DNA of 64,000 nt from Caenispirillum bisanense (GCF_900230255.1 NZ_OCNJ01000007.1:186001-250000); one strand, 5' to 3'. Positions 9,345 to 19,613 are shown, counted from the first letter of the stretch. The notes: generated by a model not told the origin, from the sequence alone. Translations and numbers: made by a program.

Positions 9345-11600
9345 CTACTCTGCCGCCTTGGGCAGCAGGGGCGCGGGCAGCGGCACCGGCGGGGCGGAGC
9401 CGTCCTTGTCCTGCCCGAAGTAGAGGGTCATGTGCGGGAACGGGATTTCGATGCCGGCGGCGTCGAAGTGCTTCTTCACCAGCCGGTTGTAGGCCCGCCC
9501 CAGCGCCCACTGCGAGCCCGGCGCGGTCTTGATGCGCACGCGGATGTTCACCGAGCTGTCGGCCAGCGCCGTCACCCCGTGCACCTCCAGGTCGTCGAGG
9601 ATGAGCGCCCCGTTGGCCGGATCGGCGCGCAGTTCCTCGAAGGCCGCCTTCAGGTGCTCGATGGCGTCGTCGATGTTCTCGCGGTAGGCGATGCCGTATT
9701 CGCCGACGTGGTAGGCGAAGTCGCGCATGAAGTTGGTCACCATGTCGACCGAGCTGAACGGGATGATGTGGTACGACCCCGCCAGGTCACGCACGCCGAT
9801 GGAGCGGATGGTCAGCTTCTCCACCGTGCCCGTGATGCCGCCGGCGGTGACCACGTCGCCGGCGTTCATGGCGTTCTCCAGCTGGATGAAGACGCCGGTG
9901 ATGATGTCCTGCACCAGCTTCTGCGACCCGAAGCCGATGGCGAGGCCGAGCACGCCGGCACCGGCGATGAGCGGGCCGATGTCGATGCCGATCTCCGACA
10001 GCACGATCATGGCCGTCATGGTGATGAGCACGATGGAAAAGGCGTTGCGGAAGATGCTGAGCAGCGTCTTCTCGCGCGCGCCGGGCTCGCCGGTGCCGGT
10101 TTCCGGGCTCAGGCGATGCTCGACCCACGAGGCGACGGCGATCCACACCGCCACCGACAGCACGATGATGAGGGCGACGTCGAAGAAGGCGCCGATGAGG
10201 CCGGAGCCGCGCTCGCTTTCGGCCCAGGCGGCCAGGTCCCACAGGTCCCAGGCGTCGGCGATCAGCGCCAGCACGCCCACCAGCACCACGATGCGCACCA
10301 CCCGCAGGCCGGTCGGCACATAGGCGTTGAGGCGCTTTTCCAGGTTCGGCAGGTTGCGGCGGGTATCCTCCGGCACGCGGATGCCGAGGGTGATGAGGCG
10401 TTCGAGCAGCGCCGAGACGATGAAGCCGCCGGCCACCGCCAGCAGGCTCTGCAGGGTAGAGGCCGCCATGAACGGCAAGGCGTCTCCGGGGCGCACCACC
10501 GTCACGAAGGCGAGCGCGGCGAAGTAGCCGATGGCGAAGATGTGCCAGCTGCGCGCCAGCAGGCGCAGCACCGCCCGCACGAAGCCGCTGCCCGAGCGGT
10601 CGGCGCGGGCGGTGAGGCTGTCGCGCACGCGGCGGCGGTTCTGCAGGATCACCATCAGCGCGTAGACGAAGGCCAGCACCATGATGAGCACGGCCGTCGC
10701 CCGCCCCGCCGCCAGGGAAACCTGGGCATTGACGATGGGCACCGCCGTCAGCATGCCGTAGCCGATGAAACCGACCATGCGGGCGAGCCAGGTGTTCCAG
10801 TAGGCGGCGTCCTCGTCGCCCAGCGGCAGGATGCGAAGGCCCGCGAAGCGCCCGGCGAACAGGCCTCGCAGGCCGGTCTTGACGATCTCGATGATTAGGA
10901 AGGCGTTCAGGAACAGCGACTGCGCCGTGTTCATGCGCCCCTGGTCGCCGAGCACCGTCAGCGCCAGCAGGTAGCCGGCCACCCAGGCCAGCAGCACGAC
11001 GCCGACGTCGAGCAGCGCCGCGCCGGCGATGGCCAGCGTCCGCCGCACCCAGCGCCGCCCGCCTTCCGGCGAGGCCAGCACCCAGCGGTCGGCGCGGCCG
11101 TAGACGGCGGCCACCAACCGGCGCAACACGAAGAACAGTACCAGCGTCACGCCGACCACGATGGCGAGTTCGCCCGCCCAGGTCGCCATGCCCGAGAAGA
11201 AGTCGCGGCCGTCGCCGTCGGCCATGTCGGCGAGGCCGCGCCACACGGCGGTCGCCTGATCGACGGCGCCCTCGGCGAAGCCCTTGGTCAGGGCCGCCAC
11301 CCGGCGGGCCAGCGACGGCTCCGGCGACAGGCTCGCCGCCTCCGCCTTGGCCGCCGCCTCCAGCGCCGCCGGATCGCCCTCGGCCACGCCCTCCCCCGCC
11401 GGCGCCGCCAACTGCCGCAACGTGTCGATCAGGGCCTGGCGGGAGGCCTCGTCCTCCAGGATGTCGGCCAGTTCGGCATAGCCGGCCGGCGGGGCTTCGG
11501 CGGCGGCGGGCTCGGCGGCCGCCTCCTGGGCGAGAGCGGGCGAAAGGGGCGCCAGGGCGGCGCAGATCAGCAGCAGTAGGCCGGTGAGGCGGGCGAGCAC
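9345..11600 (-). CDS. MscS-family mechanosensitive channel, large multi-helix form
   Basis: A 751-residue channel that releases solutes when membrane tension rises. GTG start at 11600 with GGAGG (in CCGGAGGACATC) upstream. Signal peptide to about residue 25 (ending ALAQE), then a Glu/Ala-rich periplasmic segment and many membrane helices. The conserved MscS pore/beta domain is near the C-terminus (GLAIGFGSQKLVQDIITGVF, then AGDVVTAGGITGTVEKLTIR). The size puts it with the larger MscS/MscM-type proteins rather than minimal 280-residue MscS. It ends after a Pro-rich tail. A perfect 10-bp inverted repeat lies 27 bases upstream of the start. Confidence 0.93.
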   Translation of the reverse strand: MLARLTGLLLLICAALAPLSPALAQEAAAEPAAAEAPPAGYAELADILEDEASRQALIDTLRQLAAPAGEGVAEGDPAALEAAAKAEAASLSPEPSLARRVAALTKGFAEGAVDQATAVWRGLADMADGDGRDFFSGMATWAGELAIVVGVTLVLFFVLRRLVAAVYGRADRWVLASPEGGRRWVRRTLAIAGAALLDVGVVLLAWVAGYLLALTVLGDQGRMNTAQSLFLNAFLIIEIVKTGLRGLFAGRFAGLRILPLGDEDAAYWNTWLARMVGFIGYGMLTAVPIVNAQVSLAAGRATAVLIMVLAFVYALMVILQNRRRVRDSLTARADRSGSGFVRAVLRLLARSWHIFAIGYFAALAFVTVVRPGDALPFMAASTLQSLLAVAGGFIVSALLERLITLGIRVPEDTRRNLPNLEKRLNAYVPTGLRVVRIVVLVGVLALIADAWDLWDLAAWAESERGSGLIGAFFDVALIIVLSVAVWIAVASWVEHRLSPETGTGEPGAREKTLLSIFRNAFSIVLITMTAMIVLSEIGIDIGPLIAGAGVLGLAIGFGSQKLVQDIITGVFIQLENAMNAGDVVTAGGITGTVEKLTIRSIGVRDLAGSYHIIPFSSVDMVTNFMRDFAYHVGEYGIAYRENIDDAIEHLKAAFEELRADPANGALILDDLEVHGVTALADSSVNIRVRIKTAPGSQWALGRAYNRLVKKHFDAAGIEIPFPHMTLYFGQDKDGSAPPVPLPAPLLPKAAE

Positions 11601-11626
11601 GATGTCCTCCGGGTGATCGGTACGTC

Positions 11627-11663
11627 ATCTATCCGGACGATGAGCATGATCGCCCGGATAGAT
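11627..11663. promoter_or_regulatory. 10-bp inverted repeat upstream of the MscS gene
   Basis: ATCTATCCGG (11627-11636) and CCGGATAGAT (11654-11663) are perfect complements separated by 17 bases, in an AT-richer patch just before the MscS start. It could be an operator or a 5'-leader hairpin. I do not recognise the binding protein. Confidence 0.45.
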
Positions 11664-11742
11664 AAATACGACACGATCGGCCCGGTGGATGACAAGGTTG
11701 GCGACTCTTTTTCTGCCCTCGGGCGCCGTTGCGCCCTCGGGA

Positions 11743-12597
11743 TCAGGCTTCCAGCGCCGCCGCCGCGTGGCGCAGGTGGTCGTCGATGAAGGTGGCGATG
11801 AAGAAGTAGCTGTGGTCGTAACCCGGCTGCATCCGCAGCGTCAGCGGATGCCCGGCCGCCTCCGCCGCCGTGCGCAGGGCGTCGGGCTGCAGCTGCTTGC
11901 CGAGGAAGCTGTCGGCCTCGCCCTGGTCGACCAGCAGCGGCAGGCGCTCCGTCGCCATCTCCAGCAGTGCGCAGGCGTCCCACGCCCGCCAGGTGGAGCG
12001 GTCGGGGCCGAGATAGCGCGAAAAGGCCTTCTCGCCCCACGGCACCGCGCTCGGGTTGACGATGGGCGCGAAGGCGGAGACGGAGCGGTAGCGGCCGGGG
12101 TTGCGCAGGGCGCAGACCAGCGCGCCGTGGCCGCCCATGGAATGGCCGGCGACGCTGCGCTTGTCCGACACCGGGAAGTTGGCCTCCACCACCGCCGGCA
12201 GTTCGTGCACCACGTAGTCGTGCATGCGGTAGTGGGTAGCGTAAGGCTCCTCCGTCGCATCGACGTAGAAGCCGGCGCCGTGGCCGAAATCCCACGCGCC
12301 GTCGGGGTCGCCCGGCACGTCGGGGCCGCGCGGGCTGGTGTCCGGCGCCACGATGGCGAGGCCCAGCTCGGCGGCGAGGCGGAGGGCGCCCGCCTTCTGC
12401 ATGAAGTTCTCGTCGGTGCAGGTCAGCCCCGACAGCCAGTAGAGCACCGGCACCCGCGCCCCCTCTACCGCAGCCGCAGGCGGCAGATAGACGGCGAAGG
12501 TCATGTCGCAGGCGACCGTGGCGGCGCGGTGCTTGACCCGCAGATGACGCCCGCCGAAGCAGGCGTTTTCCGCGACGATGGTCAGGTCGTCGGCCAT
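11743..12597 (-). CDS. fghA: S-formylglutathione hydrolase
   Basis: A 284-residue cytoplasmic esterase-D-family hydrolase that splits S-formylglutathione into glutathione and formate, the second step of formaldehyde oxidation. The nucleophile is in GHSMGGHGA, the oxyanion region is GLTCTDENF, and the catalytic His lies in GYDHSYFF near the C-terminus. Length is typical for the family (~280). The ATG at 12595-12597 is the natural start; the longer frame runs back into the dehydrogenase gene. It lies 23 bases after the adhC stop on the same strand, so the two enzymes form an operon. A small hairpin (GGGCGC/GCGCCC, 11721-11736) follows the stop but has no T tract on the correct side. Confidence 0.95.
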   Translation of the reverse strand: MADDLTIVAENACFGGRHLRVKHRAATVACDMTFAVYLPPAAAVEGARVPVLYWLSGLTCTDENFMQKAGALRLAAELGLAIVAPDTSPRGPDVPGDPDGAWDFGHGAGFYVDATEEPYATHYRMHDYVVHELPAVVEANFPVSDKRSVAGHSMGGHGALVCALRNPGRYRSVSAFAPIVNPSAVPWGEKAFSRYLGPDRSTWRAWDACALLEMATERLPLLVDQGEADSFLGKQLQPDALRTAAEAAGHPLTLRMQPGYDHSYFFIATFIDDHLRHAAAALEA

Positions 12598-12620
12598 GGT
12601 GTCGGTCCTTCTCCCCGGGT

Positions 12621-13754
<1,134 letters not shown>

Positions 13755-13814
13755 CTACGAAAAACCGTGACTCGAACGCTCACCCTAGCACCGGCGCCGC
13801 CGAAACGATCTTGC

Positions 13815-13849
13815 ACAATGGGCGAGGATTGTTGCCGTATGGGGACAAT
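13815..13849. promoter_or_regulatory. candidate LysR operator in the frmA-lysR divergent region
   Basis: Three half-sites alternate in orientation: ACAAT 13815-13819, ATTGT 13828-13832 and ACAAT 13845-13849. They form two inverted pairs with 8- and 12-base gaps. LysR-type regulators bind such dyads (T-N11-A core) between themselves and a divergent target. Confidence 0.4.
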
Positions 13850-13867
13850 GCCCGCAGACGGAGGACC

Positions 13868-14809
13868 ATGGCCATGAGCCGGTGGGACGGCATCGACGAG
13901 TTCGTGGCGGTGGCCGAGGCCGGCGGTTTCGCCCGCGCGGCGGAGCGCCTGCACGTTTCCTCCTCCCACGTCAGCCGGCAGGTGGCGCGGCTGGAAGACC
14001 GTTTGCAGACCCGCCTGTTCTACCGCACCACCCGCAGCGTCACCCTGACCGAGGCCGGCCGCCTGCTGCTGGAGCGCTGCCGCCGCCTCATCGAGGAGCG
14101 CGACGACGCCCTGACCTCGGCGGCGGAGACGGAGGGCGAGCCCAAGGGCCTGCTGCGCCTCACCTGCTCGGTCGCCTACGGCGAGCAGTTCGTGGTGCCG
14201 CTGGTCAACGATTTCCTGGAGCACCACCCGCGCCTGCGGGTGGACATGGTGCTGACCAACAGCACGCTCGACCTGGTGGCCGAGGGCATGGACCTGGCGG
14301 TGCGCCTCGGTCGCCTCAGCGACAGCAGCCTGGTGGCGTCGCGCATCGCGCCGCGCGTCATGCACCTCTGCGCCGCCCCCGCCTACCTGGAGCGCCACGG
14401 CGCGCCGGAGAGCGTGGACGCCATCGCCCGCCACGCCTGCCTCGTCGGCACGTCGGACCTGTGGCCCTTCGCGGATGGTGCGGGCGGCGAGCGCATGGTG
14501 CGGCCGCAGGGGCGCTGGCGCTGCAACAGCGGCACCGCCGTGCTCGACGCCGCCCTGCGCGGCTTCGGCCTGTGCCAGTTGCCGGACTACTACGTCATGC
14601 CGCACCTGCAGGACGGCAGCCTCGTGTCCCTGCTGCCCGACCGCCGCCCGGCGCATACCGCCGTCTGGGCCGTCTATCCGCAGCGCCGCCATCTGGCGGC
14701 CAAGGTGCGGCTGCTGGTCGCCCACCTGAAACAGGGGCTGGCCGCGCGGCCGGAGTATGCCGCCTCGTCCCCCCTCACGCCAGGCTGCGCGCCAGGGCCT
14801 TCAGGTTGA
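13868..14809 (+). CDS. LysR-family transcriptional regulator
   Basis: A 313-residue regulator. The N-terminal winged helix-turn-helix has the LysR signature (FVAVAEAGGFARAAERLHVS, then SRQVARLEDRLQTRLFYRTT), followed by a linker and a periplasmic-binding-like effector domain (about 90-295). ATG 13868 is used, with GGAGG just upstream; ATG 13874 is an equally possible start two codons later. The divergent placement next to frmA-fghA suggests it controls formaldehyde detoxification, although the CrgA/DsdC-like sequence alone does not name the ligand. Its 3' end overlaps the 3' end of mipZ by 35 bases on the opposite strand. Confidence 0.93.
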   Translation: MAMSRWDGIDEFVAVAEAGGFARAAERLHVSSSHVSRQVARLEDRLQTRLFYRTTRSVTLTEAGRLLLERCRRLIEERDDALTSAAETEGEPKGLLRLTCSVAYGEQFVVPLVNDFLEHHPRLRVDMVLTNSTLDLVAEGMDLAVRLGRLSDSSLVASRIAPRVMHLCAAPAYLERHGAPESVDAIARHACLVGTSDLWPFADGAGGERMVRPQGRWRCNSGTAVLDAALRGFGLCQLPDYYVMPHLQDGSLVSLLPDRRPAHTAVWAVYPQRRHLAAKVRLLVAHLKQGLAARPEYAASSPLTPGCAPGPSG

Positions 14810-15623
14810 TGGCATCCAGCAGGGCGCGCAGTTCCTGGCGGGCGGCGACGTGGCTCATGCTCAGTTCCACGTTCACGCCCTGGGCGCGCAGGTCGAGGAG
14901 CGTCAGGCCCTGCAGGAACAGCTCGCGGTAGATGACGCGCTCGCCGAGGCCGGGTGCGGTGCGGAAGCCGATGCGGCCCGACAGTTCGTCCACCAGTTCT
15001 TCCATCTGCCGCTTCATGCGGCTGTCGACGTGGCTCAGGCGGTTGCGCAGGACGACCCAATCCACCGAGCCGCCGTCCTTCAGCGCCCGGTTCTTGCGCG
15101 TTTCCCAGATGGAGGCGGCGTAGTGGCTGGGGCCGGCGATCTTCATGGTGTCCGGGTCGACGCGGGCGATGACGTCGAGGTCGACGAAACTGTCGTTGAG
15201 CGGTGTGATGAGGGTATCGGCGAAGACGTGGCCGGCACGCGACAGGTAGTTGTCCGAACCCGCCGTGTCGATCAGCACCACGTCGTTGGTCTTCGACAGG
15301 TCGGCGATGGCGCGCAGCAGGCGGCGCAGGTCGGTGTCCTTGTCGGGCGACATCTCGATGGGAACGTGGGTCGGCTGCGGCAGGTCGAGGCCGCGGTCGC
15401 GGCAGGCGCGCGCGCGGTTCTCGATGTAGCGGGTGAGCGTACCCTGGCGGGCGTCGAGGTCGACGGTGCCGACGCGCAGGCCCTCGTAGAGCAGGCTCAC
15501 CACCAGGTGCATGGCGATGGTGGACTTGCCGGTCCCGCCCTTCTCGTTGCCCATGACGATGGTGTGCACGCCCTCGCCCTGGGTCCAGTTGCGGCGCACA
15601 CCCTGCGGCGCGTCTGCGTTCAT
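14775..15623 (-). CDS. mipZ: MipZ division-plane positioning ATPase
   Basis: A 282-residue ParA/MinD-type ATPase. In Caulobacter, MipZ forms a gradient from the poles with ParB and blocks FtsZ assembly there, placing the Z ring at midcell. The deviant Walker A is GNEKGGTGKSTIA. MipZ-specific segments are VDLDARQGTLTRYIENR, TPLNDSFVDLDVIARVDP, DWVVLRNRLSHVDSR and GERVIYRELFLQGLTLLD. ATG 15623 follows a strong GGGAGGGA site at proper spacing; an ATG ten codons upstream (15653) lacks one. It lies 31 bases after the stop of the molybdopterin enzyme gene on the same strand, which is probably not a functional link. Confidence 0.95.
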   Translation of the reverse strand: MNADAPQGVRRNWTQGEGVHTIVMGNEKGGTGKSTIAMHLVVSLLYEGLRVGTVDLDARQGTLTRYIENRARACRDRGLDLPQPTHVPIEMSPDKDTDLRRLLRAIADLSKTNDVVLIDTAGSDNYLSRAGHVFADTLITPLNDSFVDLDVIARVDPDTMKIAGPSHYAASIWETRKNRALKDGGSVDWVVLRNRLSHVDSRMKRQMEELVDELSGRIGFRTAPGLGERVIYRELFLQGLTLLDLRAQGVNVELSMSHVAARQELRALLDAINLKALARSLA

Positions 15624-15654
15624 GGGCCGTCCCTCCCCCTCGTTGGTCGTCATG

Positions 15655-17733
15655 TCACGACGCCGCCCGCAGCCACACGGTGGTGTCGTGGAAGGCGCCG
15701 CCGCCGGCCGGAGGCGGCGGTTCGGCGCTGGTCAGCGTGTTGATGCCCTCGCCGCCCTCGAAATCGGCGTTGGGCCAGATGCTTTCCACGATCAAGATAC
15801 CACGCTGCACGCCGTCGAACACCTCGGCGTGAAGCGGCACCTCGCCGCGCCGGTTGCCGAGGACCACCACGGCACCGTCGGCGACGCCGTACTCGGCGGC
15901 GTCGAGCGGGTGGATCTTCACGGTCGGCCGCTTCTCCTGCTTCCGGCTGGTCGGCGTTTCGGAAAAGCTGGAGTTGAGGAAGTTGCGGGCCGGCGCCGTC
16001 ACCAGGCGGAACGGCCGCTCGTCGCTCAGCTCGTCCAGGATCGCCACGTGGTCGGGCGCCGCCGGCAGCGCGCCGCCGAGCGGGCCGAGTTTCGTCCAGT
16101 CGGGGTGGAACCGGAACCGCCCGTCGGCCTGCGGGAAGCCGTCGTGGAAGCAGCCGCCGGGCCCGTGGTCGTTGCGCACCGAGACGTCGATGCCGCCTTG
16201 CGCCAGCACCTCCTCCGCCCCCGGCCAGCCGCTGGCGCGCAGGGTGGCGTCCACCACCTCCCACGCCGTCATGTGCAGGGTCGGGTGGTCGGCGCCGAGG
16301 CGCTTCAGCAGTTCATTCACCACCCAGTGGTTCTCGCGGCACTCGCCGGCTGCGGTGATGACCGGCTGGTGGACCTGCAGGAAGGTGTGCCCGCCCGCCT
16401 TGTAGACGTCGGCGTGCTCCAGGAACATGGTCGCCGGCAGGACGAGGTCGGCGTATTTGGCCGTTTCCGTCATCACCTGCTCGTGGACGCAGAGGAACAG
16501 GTCGTCGCGCGACAGGCCCGCCTTCACGGTGCGGTGCTCGGGCGCCACCATGGCCGGGTTCATGTTCTGGATCATCATGGCGTGGACCGGCGGCCCGCCC
16601 GCCAGTTCCGCCGGGTCGTTGGTCAGAACCCGGCCGATGCGCACCATGTCGAGGCCGCGCTGGCCGCGGCGCGGCGCATCGGCGGCGGTGATGAGGCGGT
16701 CGTCGATGTGGTAGCCGCCGGAGTAGCTATAGAGCCCGCCGCCGCCGCGCACGCCCCACGCCCCCGTCACCGCCGGCAGGCAGGAGGCGGCATGCATGGC
16801 CGCCGCGCCGTTGCGCTGGCGGGTGAAGCCGTAGCCGAAACGGATGTAGCTCTTCTTCGTGCTGCCGTAGAGGCGGGCGAAAGCCTCGATCTCGGCGGCC
16901 GTCAGCCCCGTGATGGCCGCCGCCCATTCGGGCTTGCGGTCCTTCAGGTGCGCCTCGGTCGCCGGGCCGAAGTCGGTCAGGCGGGCGAGGTAGTCGCGGT
17001 CGGCCAGGCCGTCGCGCAGCAGCACGTGCATGACGGCGCAGGCCAGCGCCCCGTCGGTGCCCGGCCGCAGCATGAGGTGGACGTCGGCCTGCTTGGCCGT
17101 CGCGTTGCGGTAGGGATCGACCACCACCACCTTGGCGCCATGCGCCTTGCGGGCCTTGGCGACGTGGGTCATCACCTGCACCTGGGTGTGCACCGCATTG
17201 GTGCCCCACAGGACGATCACCTCGGCCTCGGCGATTTCCAGGCTGCTGGTGCCCATCTTGCCGCCGACGCCGGCCAGCCAGCCGGGATCGGCCGTGCCGG
17301 TGCAGATGGAGCCGGTCTGCAGCGAGTAGCCCATGAGGTTGGCGAGCCGCGCGATGCCGTCGCGCTGCACCAGGCCCATGGTGCCGGCGTAGTTGTAGGG
17401 CCACACGGCTTCCGGCCCGTGGCGGTCGGCGGTCGACTGGAATCTCTCCGCCAGCAGGTCGAGCGCGGCGTCCCACGACAGCGGCTCGAACCGGCCCTCC
17501 CCTTTGGCGCCGACGCGCACCAGCGGGCGGGTCAGGCGGTCGGGATTGTGGACGCGCTCGGCATAGCGGGCGACCTTGGCGCAAACGACACCATCCGTAA
17601 ACGGATGATCCTTCGCCCCATGCACGCGCCCGATGCGGTCCGGCGCGAGGCGTTCCACGGCCAGCGCGCAGGCGGACGGACAGTCGTGCGGGCAGACGGA
17701 GGGAACGATCTCGGCGACGGTCATAAACACCAT
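15655..17733 (-). CDS. molybdopterin (bis-MGD) oxidoreductase, catalytic subunit
   Basis: A 692-residue cytoplasmic enzyme of the DMSO-reductase superfamily. The N-terminal four-cysteine iron-sulfur motif is CPHDCPSAC with a fourth Cys in VCAKVARY. Mo-cofactor-binding domains follow, with the segment GSICTGTADPGW where the protein ligand to molybdenum would sit, and a C-terminal molydopterin dinucleotide domain (KIHPLDAAEYGVADGAVV). No Tat signal is visible. It has no adjacent electron-transfer subunit, unlike formate dehydrogenase or thiosulfate reductase. Substrate is not assignable from sequence; formate-dehydrogenase-like annotations of this group are generic. Start could be ATG 17733 or ATG 17724; neither has a strong ribosome-binding site. 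Confidence 0.88.
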   Translation of the reverse strand: MVFMTVAEIVPSVCPHDCPSACALAVERLAPDRIGRVHGAKDHPFTDGVVCAKVARYAERVHNPDRLTRPLVRVGAKGEGRFEPLSWDAALDLLAERFQSTADRHGPEAVWPYNYAGTMGLVQRDGIARLANLMGYSLQTGSICTGTADPGWLAGVGGKMGTSSLEIAEAEVIVLWGTNAVHTQVQVMTHVAKARKAHGAKVVVVDPYRNATAKQADVHLMLRPGTDGALACAVMHVLLRDGLADRDYLARLTDFGPATEAHLKDRKPEWAAAITGLTAAEIEAFARLYGSTKKSYIRFGYGFTRQRNGAAAMHAASCLPAVTGAWGVRGGGGLYSYSGGYHIDDRLITAADAPRRGQRGLDMVRIGRVLTNDPAELAGGPPVHAMMIQNMNPAMVAPEHRTVKAGLSRDDLFLCVHEQVMTETAKYADLVLPATMFLEHADVYKAGGHTFLQVHQPVITAAGECRENHWVVNELLKRLGADHPTLHMTAWEVVDATLRASGWPGAEEVLAQGGIDVSVRNDHGPGGCFHDGFPQADGRFRFHPDWTKLGPLGGALPAAPDHVAILDELSDERPFRLVTAPARNFLNSSFSETPTSRKQEKRPTVKIHPLDAAEYGVADGAVVVLGNRRGEVPLHAEVFDGVQRGILIVESIWPNADFEGGEGINTLTSAEPPPPAGGGAFHDTTVWLRAAS

Positions 17734-17920
17734 ATGATGAGAGCTGGGACGATTGCCCAGACTGTAGCGGCAAAGCCCGCGCCGACGCCAGCCGAACGTT
17801 GCGGGACCGGTCGATTCGGGTTATCTCTCGCCCACTGTTCTCGCCCCGGCGGTGGTCGCCTGGGGTCGTGCCCGCCGTCTGTGCTGCGGCGTGTGGCTGT
17901 AGATAAGGACCGTTGTCGTC

Positions 17921-18445
17921 ATGAACCGTCTCATCCTGCCCGTCGCCGCCATGGCGGCCGTGGTGGTGGCGTCGAACATTCTCGTCCAGTACCCCATCAA
18001 CGACTGGTTGACCTGGGGCGCGCTGACCTACCCCTTCGCCTTCCTCATCACCGACCTGACCAACCGTACCTGGGGCCCCGCCGCGGCCCGCCGGGTGGTG
18101 ACGGTCGGCTTCCTCATCGCCGTGGTCATGTCCGCCTGGCTCGCCACGCCGCGCATCGCCGCGGCCTCGGGCGCGGCCTTCCTGGTCGCCCAGCTGCTCG
18201 ACGTGACCCTGTTCGACCGCCTGCGCCACCTGCGCGTCTGGTGGGCGGCGCCGCTGGCGTCCTCCACCGTCGGCTCGGCGGTGGACACGCTGATCTTCTT
18301 CGCCGGCGCCTTCGCCCTGACCGAGGTGCCGTGGGTGTCGCTCGCCGTCGGCGACTACGGCGTGAAGCTGGTGCTGGCATTGGCCATGCTGGTGCCCTTC
18401 CGCATCGCCATCAGAACGGTCCTGGCGAAGCCCTCGCAGGCTTGA
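17921..18445 (+). CDS. yhhQ: queuosine precursor transporter (YhhQ/VUT family)
   Basis: A 174-residue membrane protein with five to six helices. Family marks are the start MNRLILPVAAMAAVVVASN, the segment LTYPFAFLITDLTNRTWG, and SSTVGSAVDTLIFFAGAF. Members import preQ0/preQ1 for queuosine tRNA modification. Start is ATG 17921 with AAGGA upstream. The 187-base divergent region before it shows no preQ1 riboswitch that I can recognise. A textbook intrinsic terminator follows 10 bases after the stop. Confidence 0.9.
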   Translation: MNRLILPVAAMAAVVVASNILVQYPINDWLTWGALTYPFAFLITDLTNRTWGPAAARRVVTVGFLIAVVMSAWLATPRIAAASGAAFLVAQLLDVTLFDRLRHLRVWWAAPLASSTVGSAVDTLIFFAGAFALTEVPWVSLAVGDYGVKLVLALAMLVPFRIAIRTVLAKPSQA

Positions 18446-18455
18446 TACAGAAACG

Positions 18456-18482
18456 GGGCGGGCCGCAGGGTCCGCCCTTTTT
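18456..18482 (+). terminator. intrinsic terminator of yhhQ
   Basis: A 9-bp stem (GGGCGGGCC 18456-18464 with GGTCCGCCC 18469-18477, one G-U pair), a GCAG tetraloop, and TTTTT directly after. It lies 10 bases past the yhhQ stop and before the next gene's AGGAGG. Confidence 0.9.
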
Positions 18483-18509
18483 CGTTGCACAGGCAGGAGG
18501 ATCGGCGGC

Positions 18510-19613
18510 GTGACCGAACGGATGGACTGCGTGGTGATCGGGGCCGGTGTGGTCGGCCTCGCCGTGGCCCGCACCCTGGCCCAGCGGGGCCGCGAGGTGA
18601 TCGTGCTGGAGGCCGAGGACGCCATCGGCACCATCACCTCCAGCCGCAACAGCGAGGTCATCCACGCCGGCGTCTACTACCCCACCGGCAGCCTGAAGGC
18701 GCGGCTGTGCGTGCGCGGCAACCGCATGCTCTATGCCTATTGCGACGCCCGCGCCGTGCCCTACAGCAACTGCACCAAGCTCATCGTCGCCTGTTCGGAA
18801 GACGAAGTTCCGGCCCTGAAGGCCCTGCAGGCGAAGAGCGCCGAGAACGGCTGCCGCCTCGACTGGATGGAGGCGAAGGACGCCATCGCGCTGGAGCCCG
18901 CCCTGCACTGCTTCGGCGCGCTGCACTCCCCCACCACCGGCATCGTCGACAGCCATTCGCTCATGGTCTCCCTGCAGGGCGAGCTGGAGGACCGCGGCGG
19001 CATGATCGCCTTCAAGTCGCCGGTCATCGGCGGCGCGGTGCTCGATGACGGCCGCGTGCGGCTGGAGGTGGGCGGCGCCGAGCCCATGTCCATCGAGGCG
19101 GGGCTCGTGGTCAACTGCGCCGGCCTCGGCGCCCAGACGGTGGCGCGCGCCATCGCCGGCCTCTCGCCCGAAACCATCCCGCCGCAGCACTACTGCAAGG
19201 GCAACTACTTCACCATGACCGGCAAGGCGCCGTTCGAGCGCCTCATCTACCCGCTGCCGACGGCGGCGAGCCTCGGCCTGCACTACACCCGCGACATGGC
19301 GGGCCAGGGCCGCTTCGGGCCGGACGTGGAGTGGATCGACAACCTCGACTACACGGTCGACCCGAAGCGCGCCGAAACCTTCTACGAGTCGATCCGCCGC
19401 TACTGGCCCGACATCGTCGACGGCCAGCTGCAGCCGAGCTATTCGGGCATCCGGCCGAAGATCCAGGCGCAGGGGGAGCCGGCGCGCGACTTCGACATCC
19501 AGGGTCCGGCGCAGACGGGCGTCGCCGGTTATTGCGGCCTTTACGGAATCGAAAGCCCCGGCCTGACATCCTGTCTCGCGATCGCGGACTACGTGGCGGA
19601 GATGGTGGCGTGA
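18510..19613 (+). CDS. FAD-dependent oxidoreductase, L-2-hydroxyglutarate oxidase-like
   Basis: A 367-residue flavoprotein of the DAO/LhgO group. The N-terminal FAD-binding motif is VVIGAGVVGLAVARTLAQRG, followed by SSRNSEVIHAGVYYPTGSLK, which is diagnostic of the L-2-hydroxyglutarate dehydrogenase-like family. The C-terminus closes with YGIESPGLTSCLAIADYV. The likely reaction is oxidation of L-2-hydroxyglutarate or a similar hydroxy acid, passing electrons to FAD. GTG 18510 is 9 bases after AGGAGG (18495-18500). The stop overlaps the GTG of the next gene (GTGA), so they form a two-gene operon behind the terminator at 18456. Confidence 0.9.
   Translation: MTERMDCVVIGAGVVGLAVARTLAQRGREVIVLEAEDAIGTITSSRNSEVIHAGVYYPTGSLKARLCVRGNRMLYAYCDARAVPYSNCTKLIVACSEDEVPALKALQAKSAENGCRLDWMEAKDAIALEPALHCFGALHSPTTGIVDSHSLMVSLQGELEDRGGMIAFKSPVIGGAVLDDGRVRLEVGGAEPMSIEAGLVVNCAGLGAQTVARAIAGLSPETIPPQHYCKGNYFTMTGKAPFERLIYPLPTAASLGLHYTRDMAGQGRFGPDVEWIDNLDYTVDPKRAETFYESIRRYWPDIVDGQLQPSYSGIRPKIQAQGEPARDFDIQGPAQTGVAGYCGLYGIESPGLTSCLAIADYVAEMVA

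Noticed and set aside
11721-11736. Intrinsic terminator of fghA
   Set aside because: The hairpin is real, but on the minus strand it is followed by A residues; the T run is on the wrong side.
17734-17920. preQ1 riboswitch before yhhQ
   Set aside because: I could not find the conserved preQ1 aptamer core or an A-rich tail; only a ribosome-binding site is clear.
15511-18513. 1000-residue plus-strand frame
   Set aside because: Antisense of the molybdopterin enzyme and out of frame with yhhQ; no domain signatures.
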